Below, piece by piece: positions 8,860 through 15,845 of a stretch of DNA of 27,766 nucleotides. This stretch comes from an uncultured Shinella sp. (lineage in GTDB: Bacteria; Pseudomonadota; Alphaproteobacteria; Rhizobiales; Rhizobiaceae), in assembly GCF_946479415.1 (NCBI RefSeq), contig NZ_CAMLFY010000053.1, forward strand, positions 1 to 27,766, read 5' to 3'. How positions within the stretch are numbered: the stretch's first letter is position 1; each line of letters opens with the position of its first letter. The notes below the pieces were generated by a model that was not told the origin of the DNA, made no database searches, and saw only the letters and a list, made by a program, of their open reading frames with translations. Both the position numbers and the translations under genes were made by a program.

Positions 8860-9798
8860 ATGGCATTTCTCGACAAGGCAAAACTTCTGATGGCAGGTGC
8901 TGCGCTGGCCCTGGGCCTCGGCGGCGCGCAGGCGGCTGAAAAATTCGATCTCAGCCCCGACACGTCCAACCGCATTCGCGCTGAAAAGAACGAAGAGGCG
9001 ATCAAGGCAATCTCCCCGGACTTCAAATTCGTCGCGCCGGGCAAGTTCACGGTGGCGATTGCCGCCTGGGATCCACCGGTCGCCACCTTCGCGTCCGATG
9101 CCAAGACGATCGTCGGCACGGACCCCGACCTTGCGCAGCTCCTGGCGGATTCGCTCGGGCTGGAGCTGGACATCGTATCGGTCGCCTGGGCCGATTGGCC
9201 GCTCGGCGTTTCCTCCGGCAAATATGATGCCGTGATCAGCAACGTCACGGTCACGGAGGAGCGCAAGGAGAAATTCGATTTCTCCACGTATCGCAAGGAT
9301 GTGCTCGGCTTTTACGTGAAGGCCGACAGCCCGATCAAGGAGATCAAGGAAGCCAAGGATGTTGCAGGCCTCAAGGTGATCACTGGCGCCGGCACAAACC
9401 AGGAAAAGGTCCTGCTGGAATGGGACCGCCAGAACGTCGCGGCCGGTCTGAAGCCGGTGGAAGTGCAGTATTACGACGACCGTGCGGCAAGCGAGCTGGC
9501 CCTGTCGTCCGGCCGTGCCGACGCTGAATTCAATCCGAACGCGACACTGGCCTATGGCTCGGCCATCAAGGGCCAGACCAAGCTTGTCGGCATCGTCAGC
9601 GGCGGCTGGCCGCTGACGGCCGAGATCGCGGTCACGACCCGCAAGGGCGCCGGTCTGGCCGATGCTCTGACTGTCGCCATCAACGGCCTTATCAAAAGCG
9701 GCGAATACGGCGAGGTGCTGAAGCGCTGGAACCTGGAAGCCGAAGGCATCGACGAGGCCTTCACCAACCCGGCAGGCCTGCCGAAGAGCGGCTCCTGA
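8860..9798 (+). CDS. Periplasmic amino acid-type ABC substrate-binding protein, copy 1
   Basis: A protein of 312 aa with a signal peptide (hydrophobic core LLMAGAALALGLGG, likely cleavage after AQA) followed by a family 3 solute-binding fold. Typical signs are the GTDPDLAQLLADSLGLELDIV segment, YDAVISNVTVTEERKEKFDFS, and the hinge-side GLKVITGAGTNQEK. It is placed 80 nt after the fused permease-ATPase and is clearly its exported partner. A paralogue with more than half identical residues follows directly. The ligand-contact region differs between the two: this copy has RADAEFNPNATLAYGSA where copy 2 has RADVIVQPHAQLVYIAA, so they may bind different compounds. Confidence 0.9.
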   Translation: MAFLDKAKLLMAGAALALGLGGAQAAEKFDLSPDTSNRIRAEKNEEAIKAISPDFKFVAPGKFTVAIAAWDPPVATFASDAKTIVGTDPDLAQLLADSLGLELDIVSVAWADWPLGVSSGKYDAVISNVTVTEERKEKFDFSTYRKDVLGFYVKADSPIKEIKEAKDVAGLKVITGAGTNQEKVLLEWDRQNVAAGLKPVEVQYYDDRAASELALSSGRADAEFNPNATLAYGSAIKGQTKLVGIVSGGWPLTAEIAVTTRKGAGLADALTVAINGLIKSGEYGEVLKRWNLEAEGIDEAFTNPAGLPKSGS

Positions 9799-9812
9799 TC
9801 CCCAAGTCCCTG

Positions 9813-9844
9813 AGAATCGGCGCTCTCGGGCGCCGGTTCTTTCA
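9813..9844 (+). terminator. Terminator/attenuator-like hairpin between the two binding-protein genes
   Basis: Arms AGAATCGGCGC (9813-9823) and GCGCCGGTTCT (9830-9840) pair over 11 bp with one T-G wobble and a 6-nt loop, followed by TTTC. The downstream T-run is short, so it probably gives partial termination or protects the 3' end of the upstream message. That would raise binding protein 1 over the genes that follow. Confidence 0.65.
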
Positions 9845-9869
9845 AATCAAAAAGCATGGAGACGATGTC

Positions 9870-10808
9870 ATGATCCGCAGCCCAGCCTTCCGAACCTTCG
9901 TTCTCGGCACGCTTGTATCGACTTTTTCCCTGATCGGCGTGGCGATGGCCGATGAGGTCTTCGATCTCAGCCCGCAACAGGCTGGACGCCTTCATACCGA
10001 ACGGAACGAGAAGGCAGTCGCCGCGATCGCGAAGGACTTCACCTTCGTCACGCCGGGCAAGTTCACCGTCGCCGTCAGCCCTGGCGGACCACCGCTTGCC
10101 ACCTATGCGACCGATGCAAGCACGGTCGTCGGGGCCGATCCGGACTACGCCTCCGCGATCGCCGAAAGTCTGGGCCTGGAACTCGAACTCGTTCCGGTTG
10201 CCTGGATCGATTGGCCGCTCGGCCTGACGTCGGGCAAATACGATGCCGTCATCTCCAATGTCGGCGTTACCGAGCAGCGCAAGGAAAAATTCGATTTCTC
10301 GACCTATCGGCAGGGTCTGCACGGCTTCTTCGTGAAATCCGACAGCGCCATCACCGCGATCGCCGTGCCGAAGGATGCGGCAGGTCTCAGGATCATCGTG
10401 GGCGCAGGCACCAACCAGGAGCGCATCCTGCTGCGCTGGAACGACGAGAACGTCGCCGCCGGCCTGAAACCGCTTGAGCTGCAATATTACGACGACGAGG
10501 CTGCAAGCCTCCTCGCGCTTTCCTCCGGTCGTGCGGATGTCATCGTCCAGCCGCATGCCCAGCTCGTTTATATCGCCGCCCGGGATCACAACATCAAACG
10601 CGTCGGCACGTTGAGCGCCGGCTGGCCCGACCGTTCCGACGTGGCGATTACCACGCGCAAGGGCAGCGGATTGGCCGAAGCGCTGACCGTCGCAACCAAC
10701 GGTCTCATCGACAGCGGTCTCTACGCGAAAATCCTTGAGCGCTGGCATCTGAGCGAGGAAGCGCTTCCGAAATCGGAAACCAATCCGCGCGGCCTGCCGA
10801 AGTCCTGA
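9870..10808 (+). CDS. Periplasmic amino acid-type ABC substrate-binding protein, copy 2
   Basis: A protein of 312 aa, paralogous to the product of the preceding gene over its whole length, including KFTVAV, GKYDAVISN, KEKFDFSTYR, GAGTNQE, NVAAGLKP, YYDD and the C-terminal NPxGLPKS ending. The signal peptide has the core FVLGTLVSTFSLIGVAMA. The start is ATG 9870 with GGAGACG upstream. No second permease is encoded nearby, so both binding proteins probably dock on the same fused permease-ATPase and widen its substrate range. The next gene, a third LLM oxidoreductase, starts 14 nt after its stop, suggesting that this copy is linked to that enzyme. Confidence 0.9.
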   Translation: MIRSPAFRTFVLGTLVSTFSLIGVAMADEVFDLSPQQAGRLHTERNEKAVAAIAKDFTFVTPGKFTVAVSPGGPPLATYATDASTVVGADPDYASAIAESLGLELELVPVAWIDWPLGLTSGKYDAVISNVGVTEQRKEKFDFSTYRQGLHGFFVKSDSAITAIAVPKDAAGLRIIVGAGTNQERILLRWNDENVAAGLKPLELQYYDDEAASLLALSSGRADVIVQPHAQLVYIAARDHNIKRVGTLSAGWPDRSDVAITTRKGSGLAEALTVATNGLIDSGLYAKILERWHLSEEALPKSETNPRGLPKS

Positions 10809-10822
10809 GCCGGAACGAGACG

Positions 10823-11905
10823 ATGAGCGATCGAAAGATATCGATAAGCCATATCGGCTTCCTTTCCCCCGGCAACTACCCCGCCGCCGACCCGCTTGCC
10901 GGACTGGAGAAGACGTTGGGGCTTTTGGAGTTCGGCGAGGCGCTGGGGTTCGGAAGTGCCTGGGTTCGCCAGCGGCACCTTGAGCCGGGCATTTCCTCTG
11001 CGGCTGCTTTTCTGGCGGCCGCAAGCCAGCGGACGAAACGTATCCAGCTGGGCACTGCCGTCATTCCGATCGGATATGAAAGCCCCTATCGCCTGGCCGA
11101 AGATCTTTCGACGGTCGATGTGCTCGCGCGCGGGCGGCTCAACATTGGTCTCAGCGCCGGCCGGCCGCTGCATGCCGATCTCATCGGCAAGCTCGTCTTC
11201 GACGACGATTGGGAGCGGCTCGACTTTTCCCATGAACGGGTGCTGCGTTTCGTCGAAAACCTGCGCAGCCGTCCGATCGGTGACGACACGACCTTCATCA
11301 AGACGCCGTTCGGCCCGCAGCGGCCGCGCCTACAGCCCTATGCGGAGGGCCTGACGGAGCGCGTCTGGTACGGCGGCGGTTCGCTGCGGTCAGCCGCATG
11401 GGCCGGTCGGAACGGCTTCAATCTTCTCATCGGCAACGTGACGACGGGGGAGGAGACGGACGACTTCTTCGTCGCGCAGGCGCGCCAGCTCGAAACCTAT
11501 CGGGCAGCGGGAGGCGAGAGGCGTCGGGTCGCGCTTGGCCGCGTGATCGTGCCGCTGGATGGAGCGGACGCCAAGACACGCCGGCGTTATCTCGACTACG
11601 CCGCAAGCCGGACCGAGCGGACGCTGACACCGCAAGGTGAGCGTCGAACTCTCTATGCCCAGGATATCGTCGGAACCGCCGAGCAAATCCTCGAGCGCCT
11701 TCATGCCGATCCTATCCTGCCCCATGTCAGCGAGCTGCGGCTTGAGCTTCCCTACGAGTTCGAAGACGAGGAATATCGCCAGATCGTCCACGATTTCGTA
11801 ACCCGGATCGCACCGGAACTCGGCTGGCACAGGCCATCTTCCGCAAATGGTTTGAACAACAATATTCCACCGGCGGCCGTGCCGTCGCTTTCCGGGAGCC
11901 TCTAA
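10823..11905 (+). CDS. LLM class flavin-dependent oxidoreductase (third LLM of the operon)
   Basis: A protein of 360 aa with luciferase-like barrel features: ISHIGFLSPGNYP at the N terminus, LLEFGEALGFGSAWVRQRHL, IQLGTAVIPIGYESPYRLAEDLSTVD, ARGRLNIGLSAGRPL, and a late RVWYGGGSLRSAAWAGRNGFN. It should use FMNH2 and O2, needing the FMN reductase. It is neither SfnG-like nor DszA-like; the exact subfamily was not recognised. It is preceded by GGAACGAGACG and ends with TAA directly followed by the GTG start of the next gene, so the two are tightly coupled. The C-terminal ~20 residues (SSANGLNNNIPP onward) look like a disordered tail. Confidence 0.85.
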   Translation: MSDRKISISHIGFLSPGNYPAADPLAGLEKTLGLLEFGEALGFGSAWVRQRHLEPGISSAAAFLAAASQRTKRIQLGTAVIPIGYESPYRLAEDLSTVDVLARGRLNIGLSAGRPLHADLIGKLVFDDDWERLDFSHERVLRFVENLRSRPIGDDTTFIKTPFGPQRPRLQPYAEGLTERVWYGGGSLRSAAWAGRNGFNLLIGNVTTGEETDDFFVAQARQLETYRAAGGERRRVALGRVIVPLDGADAKTRRRYLDYAASRTERTLTPQGERRTLYAQDIVGTAEQILERLHADPILPHVSELRLELPYEFEDEEYRQIVHDFVTRIAPELGWHRPSSANGLNNNIPPAAVPSLSGSL

Positions 11906-12502
11906 GTGACGAAAACAATCGACTATTTCTTCTCCATCGGCTCCCCCTGGTCCTATCTCGGCTTCGACACTTTCGTTGGTATCGCCGCACGCCATGGCGC
12001 CGAGATCAGGCCCTATCTGACGACGGTCATCGAAGAGAACGGCGGCATCTTTTCGCGAAACCGGCCGGATATTCGCCGTGCCTACGGGACACGCGACCTG
12101 CAACGATGGGCGAGGGCGCGGGAAAAGGATCTGCGCCTCGACGACAGGCAAGGGCTGAGCGACCCGACACCGGCATCCTTACTCGTCATCGCGGCCTTTC
12201 TGGACGGCCAGGATTGGGGCGGCCTGACGCGGGTTTTGCAACAGGCTTTCTGGGCCGAGGCGAGGGATATCGGCAATCCGCATGTGCGCGAGGCGATTGC
12301 CAGTGCCGCCGGTTTTGACGGTGCAGCGCTTGGGCGGCGCGAAACCGATGAAGACGTCAGGACGAAGTGGGCGGCCGACCGCAGCCATGCCGTCGCGGCA
12401 GGCGTTTTCGGATTCCCGACCTATGTCTATGACGAGGAGCTTTATTGGGGGCAGGACAACCTGGCCTTTCTGGAGCGTCATCTCAACGGCGAGCGCCCCT
12501 GA
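11906..12502 (+). CDS. DsbA-family / 2-hydroxychromene-2-carboxylate isomerase-like protein (kappa-class GST fold)
   Basis: A protein of 198 aa starting at GTG, directly after the stop of the LLM gene with no gap. The N terminus FSIGSPWSYLG places Ser13 where kappa GSTs and HCCA isomerases have their glutathione-contacting serine; there is no CXXC, so it is not a thiol oxidase. The cis-proline loop GVFGFPTYV has P171, and WGQDNLAFLERHL closes the protein as in the family. These enzymes bind glutathione as cofactor for isomerisation or conjugation. Next to an oxygenase and a C-S lyase-like enzyme, it may handle a glutathione- or cysteine-linked intermediate; the real reaction is unknown. Confidence 0.85.
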   Translation: MTKTIDYFFSIGSPWSYLGFDTFVGIAARHGAEIRPYLTTVIEENGGIFSRNRPDIRRAYGTRDLQRWARAREKDLRLDDRQGLSDPTPASLLVIAAFLDGQDWGGLTRVLQQAFWAEARDIGNPHVREAIASAAGFDGAALGRRETDEDVRTKWAADRSHAVAAGVFGFPTYVYDEELYWGQDNLAFLERHLNGERP

Positions 12503-12543
12503 TAGAGGTGGACAGCACCAAGTTGCCTCTGGAGCAAGCGATC

Positions 12544-13734
12544 ATGAACGACAAGACAGACACGCCCCCGCAACACGGCCCGCAGACACGGCTGGTCAAG
12601 GCGGGGCATGATCCGGCCAGCCAGCGCGGCTTTATCAATCCACCCGTCGTGCATGGATCGACGGTTTTGTTTCCCGACGCGCACACGATGGCGACGCACG
12701 GGCAGAAATACACCTACGGAACGCGCGGCACGCCAACCACGGATGCCCTGTGCGATGCGATCAACGAGCTGGAAAGTGCAGCCGGCACGATTCTCGTTCC
12801 CTCCGGCCTCGCCGCCGTCACGGTTCCTCTCCTGGCCTATCTGTCCGCTGGAGACCACGCGCTGATCGTCGACAGCGTTTACGGCAATGTGCGCGAGTTC
12901 TGCGATAGCATGCTGGGACGGCTCGGCATCGCGGTCGATTATTACGATCCTTCGCTCGGTGCGGATATCGAGCGCCTCTTCAAGCCCAATACGCGCCTCG
13001 TGCACACCGAGGCGCCGGGGTCCAATACATTCGAGATACAGGACATCCCGGCGATCGTCGCGGTCGCCCGTCGTCACGGTGCAATCGTGATGATGGACAA
13101 CACCTGGGCGACGCCGCTCTATTTCAAACCGCTCGATTTCGGTGTGGATGTTTCCATCCAGGCCTCGACGAAGTATCCCGCCGGCCACGCGGATATCCTG
13201 TTTGGAACGGTGTCGGCCAATGCAAAACACTGGCCGCGGCTGAAAGAGGCAAACGGTCTGCTCGGCCTTTGCGCGGCGCCCGATGATGCCTATCAGGTCC
13301 TGAGGGGGCTGCGCACGCTCGGCGTGCGGCTCGATCGCCACCAGGCAAGCGCGCTCGAGATTGCGACATGGCTGGAAACACGCGACGATGTCGCCCGCGT
13401 CCTGCATCCGGCGCTGCCCAGCTTTCCGGGCCACACCATCTGGAAGCGGGATTTCAAAGGCGCGAGCGGCGTCTTTTCCTTCATTCTGCGTGTTGAGCGG
13501 CCGGATCAGTTTACGGCCAAAGCCCGGGCGTTCCTCAATGCACTCTCGATCTTTGGGCTGGGTTATTCCTGGGGCGGTTTTGCTTCATTGGCCCTGCAAG
13601 TATCGCTTCGCGATCGCAAGGCGACGCGCGTTCCAACCGACGGACCTGTTCTTCGGCTGCAGATCGGGTTGGAAGACGTCACTGATCTTAAAGCCGACCT
13701 CGACCGCGCCTTTGCTGCGGCACGGGCTGCCTAG
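12544..13734 (+). CDS. Cystathionine beta-lyase-like PLP enzyme (Cys/Met metabolism family)
   Basis: A protein of 396 aa, the standard length of trans-sulfuration enzymes. The PLP lysine is K210 in QASTKYPAGHADILFG; YGTRGTPTTDAL supplies the phosphate-contacting region from the neighbouring subunit, MMDNTWATPLYFKPL holds the aspartate that contacts the PLP ring nitrogen, and SWGGFASL near the C terminus is the carboxylate-binding region. The best match in character is cystathionine beta-lyase (often metC), which splits cystathionine or S-alkylcysteines into a thiol, pyruvate and ammonia. The start is ATG 12544 after TGGAGC; the open frame runs upstream into the previous gene. It starts 41 nt after that gene, so it probably ends the same operon and could release the sulfur of an imported conjugate. 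Confidence 0.9.
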   Translation: MNDKTDTPPQHGPQTRLVKAGHDPASQRGFINPPVVHGSTVLFPDAHTMATHGQKYTYGTRGTPTTDALCDAINELESAAGTILVPSGLAAVTVPLLAYLSAGDHALIVDSVYGNVREFCDSMLGRLGIAVDYYDPSLGADIERLFKPNTRLVHTEAPGSNTFEIQDIPAIVAVARRHGAIVMMDNTWATPLYFKPLDFGVDVSIQASTKYPAGHADILFGTVSANAKHWPRLKEANGLLGLCAAPDDAYQVLRGLRTLGVRLDRHQASALEIATWLETRDDVARVLHPALPSFPGHTIWKRDFKGASGVFSFILRVERPDQFTAKARAFLNALSIFGLGYSWGGFASLALQVSLRDRKATRVPTDGPVLRLQIGLEDVTDLKADLDRAFAAARAA

Positions 13735-13964
13735 ACCGCCGTCGCACGAGATTTCCCGTTTTGATCGCAACGTCGGACGTAGCGAACGTTCAGCCGTTGT
13801 GCCGATCTTGAAGGCCCGAAATCCGATTCTGCATCGGAGACGGATTGGCGGCATTTAAGCGGTCATTCCCGCTTTCAGCGATCGCATGGATGTTTGCCCG
13901 CATCCGACGCTGCCGACGCCAAGGCTTTTCACGAAAGATGCACATATTGGAATAAGCGTCTTTG
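13735..13964. other. Intergenic spacer between the two organosulfur operons
   Basis: No gene is supported here. The first part contains short inverted repeats, e.g. CCGAT-N5-ATCGG nested inside AATCCG...CGGATT near 13820-13845, which looks like decayed or repeat-derived noncoding sequence. The last ~60 bases become AT-rich and lead into the promoter element of the next operon. No convincing intrinsic terminator for the upstream operon was found. Confidence 0.4.
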
Positions 13965-13992
13965 ATAATATATAAAATCCATAGAAAATATG
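13965..13992 (+). promoter_or_regulatory. Shared AT-rich operon-head element, copy B
   Basis: It is 28 bp long, identical to copy A (2780-2807) at 21 positions, with the common core ATAAAATC-N-ATAGA. It ends 23 nt before the FMN reductase start codon, almost the same spacing as copy A to its gene. Similarity is confined to this element, which argues for a functional site rather than a duplicated upstream region. Confidence 0.55.
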
Positions 13993-14015
13993 TTCCAAGA
14001 CAGAAGGGGATCGCC

Positions 14016-14606
14016 ATGAAAGTCCTGGGAATTTCCGGCAGCGTCAAGCGGCCGTCGAGAACCGCACATATCGTCGAGCGCATCGTCGGCGCGATCGGGC
14101 AGGCGGCCGATGTTGAAATCGATCATCTCGATCTCGCCGACGCCGCACCGGTGCTCTTCCGCGCGTTGCGGGCAGACCAGCTTGACGAGGCCGGGCGCGC
14201 GATCGTCGATGCGGTCGAGGCCGCCGACGTGCTCGTCGTCGGCTCCCCGGTCTATCGCGCCTCTTATACAGGGGCTCTCAAGCATCTTTTCGATCTGGTC
14301 GATTTCCGCGCCTTGCAGGGCCATCGGGTGATCCTGGCCGCAACCGGCGGTACGCCGTTGCATGGCTTGATGCTGGAGCATCAGTTCCGTCCGCTTTTCG
14401 GCTTCTTCGGCGCCGTTACCGTGCCGACGACCGTCTATGCCGTCGAGGCGGATTTCACCGAATACACGCTTTCGAACCCGGCCGTCGAAGCACGCATCGA
14501 GCGTGCCGTCGCCGAATTGTTCGACCTTCTGCCCGCCGCGACGCTTGCCGCCGGCAGCACCCATCCGGCCCTTCGCGTCGTTTCGCGCGAAACGGCCGCC
14601 AATTGA
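14016..14606 (+). CDS. NAD(P)H-dependent FMN reductase (MsuE/SsuE-like)
   Basis: A protein of 196 aa with the flavodoxin-like fold of sulfur-starvation FMN reductases. The FMN-phosphate loop is ISGSVKRPSRTAHIVERI near the N terminus, and VVGSPVYRASYTGALKHLFD (residues ~73-92) is the signature of the SsuE/MsuE group. It supplies FMNH2 to two-component monooxygenases, here most directly SfnG encoded next door, and possibly the three LLM enzymes of the upstream operon, which has no reductase of its own. The start is ATG 14016, with AGAAGGGGATC as ribosome binding site; an upstream in-frame ATG lies inside the AT-rich element. It is first in its operon. Confidence 0.9.
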   Translation: MKVLGISGSVKRPSRTAHIVERIVGAIGQAADVEIDHLDLADAAPVLFRALRADQLDEAGRAIVDAVEAADVLVVGSPVYRASYTGALKHLFDLVDFRALQGHRVILAATGGTPLHGLMLEHQFRPLFGFFGAVTVPTTVYAVEADFTEYTLSNPAVEARIERAVAELFDLLPAATLAAGSTHPALRVVSRETAAN

Positions 14607-14630
14607 CATCAGGAAGAGAGGAGTACCCCC

Positions 14631-15734
14631 ATGACTGAACAGAGCAGGGACGCCGTGAAATTCGCCTATTGGGTGCCGAATGTTTCCGGTGGCCTCGTCA
14701 TCTCCAATATCGATCAGCGCACCAGCTGGACGATCGAATACAACCGCAAGCTTGCCCAGATCGCCGAAGCAAGCGGCTTCGACTATGCGCTGAGCCAGAT
14801 CCGCTTCACGGCCGGCTACGGCGCGGAGTTCCAGCACGAATCCGTCTCCTTCAGCCATGCCTTGCTGGAGTCGACGACGACGCTGAAGGTTATCGCCGCC
14901 ATCCTGCCCGGTCCGTGGAACCCGGCGCTTGCCGCCAAGCAGATCGCGACTATCAACCATCTCACGAATGGCCGTGTCGCCGTCAATGTCGTCAGCGGCT
15001 GGTTCCGCGGCGAGTTTCAGGCGATCGGCGAACCCTGGCTCGATCATGATGAACGGTATCGCCGCTCGGAAGAGTTCATCCGCGCACTGCGCGGCATCTG
15101 GACGGAAGAAAACTTCACTTTCCGCGGCGATTTCTATCGTTTCAACAACTATTCCCTGAAGCCGAAGCCGATCGATCCGCAGCCGGAAATCTTCCAGGGC
15201 GGTTCCTCGCGCGCGGCACGCGACATGGCCTCGCGCGTGTCCGACTGGTACTTCACCAATGGCAACACGCCCGAGGAGATCGCCAAGCAGGTCGACGACA
15301 TCAGGGCGAAGGCCAGGGAGAACGACCATTCGGTCAAGGTCGGCGTCAACGCCTTCGCCATCGTGCGTGAGACCGAGGAAGAGGCGAGGGCCGTGCTCGC
15401 CGAGATCATCGAGAAGGCCAATCCGGAAGCGGTCAACGCCTTCGGCCATGAGGTGAAGAATGCCGGCAAATCTTCGCCGGAGGGTGAGGGCAACTGGGCG
15501 AAATCGAGCTTCGAGGACCTCGTTCAGTACAATGACGGCTTCCGTTCCAATCTGATCGGTACGCCGAAACAGGTGGCCGAGCGCATCGTGCGCCTGAAGC
15601 GCGCCGGCGCCGACCTCATCCTGCTCGGTTTCCTGCATTTCCAGGAAGAGGTCGAGTATTTCGGCAAGCACGTCATCCCGCTGGTGCGTGCGCTGGAAGA
15701 GGCCGAGGAAAACGCCGCCATCGCGGCAGAATAA
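14631..15734 (+). CDS. sfnG: FMNH2-dependent dimethylsulfone monooxygenase
   Basis: A protein of 367 aa, very close to SfnG of pseudomonads: FAYWVPNVSGGLV at the N terminus, RKLAQIAEASGFDYALSQI, FTAGYGAEFQHESVSFSHAL, AAILPGPWNPALAAKQIAT, VNVVSGWFRGEFQAIGEPW, LDHDERYRRSEEFIRALRG, and LLGFLHFQEEVEYFGKHVIP near the end. SfnG converts dimethylsulfone, with FMNH2 and O2, to methanesulfinate and formaldehyde. The FMN reductase gene is 24 nt upstream, and a good ribosome binding site (GAGAGGAG) precedes the ATG. The further enzymes that release sulfite from methanesulfinate (MsuC/MsuD type) are not in this window. Confidence 0.92.
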   Translation: MTEQSRDAVKFAYWVPNVSGGLVISNIDQRTSWTIEYNRKLAQIAEASGFDYALSQIRFTAGYGAEFQHESVSFSHALLESTTTLKVIAAILPGPWNPALAAKQIATINHLTNGRVAVNVVSGWFRGEFQAIGEPWLDHDERYRRSEEFIRALRGIWTEENFTFRGDFYRFNNYSLKPKPIDPQPEIFQGGSSRAARDMASRVSDWYFTNGNTPEEIAKQVDDIRAKARENDHSVKVGVNAFAIVRETEEEARAVLAEIIEKANPEAVNAFGHEVKNAGKSSPEGEGNWAKSSFEDLVQYNDGFRSNLIGTPKQVAERIVRLKRAGADLILLGFLHFQEEVEYFGKHVIPLVRALEEAEENAAIAAE

Positions 15735-15751
15735 GGCAAGACGAACCAAGC

Positions 15752-15776
15752 GGAGCGGCGGCCCGGCTGCCGCTCC
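15752..15776 (+). other. Strong GC hairpin between sfnG and the ABC transporter genes
   Basis: GGAGCGGC / GCCGCTCC pair perfectly and the stem can extend inward with one G-T wobble. There is no T-run afterwards. Placed 18 nt after the sfnG stop and 70 nt before the transporter, it more likely stabilises or separates message segments than ends transcription. Confidence 0.5.
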
Positions 15777-15845
15777 CTGCAACGCGGATGCGATCGTGCC
15801 CGCGAAGGAAAGCCTGTGCCCGCTGGGCAATGGACGGAATGAACC

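Noticed and set aside
13780..13860. Possible RIME/REP-type dispersed repeat in the inter-operon spacer
   Set aside because: Only short imperfect dyads are seen; a repeat family cannot be claimed without other genomic copies.
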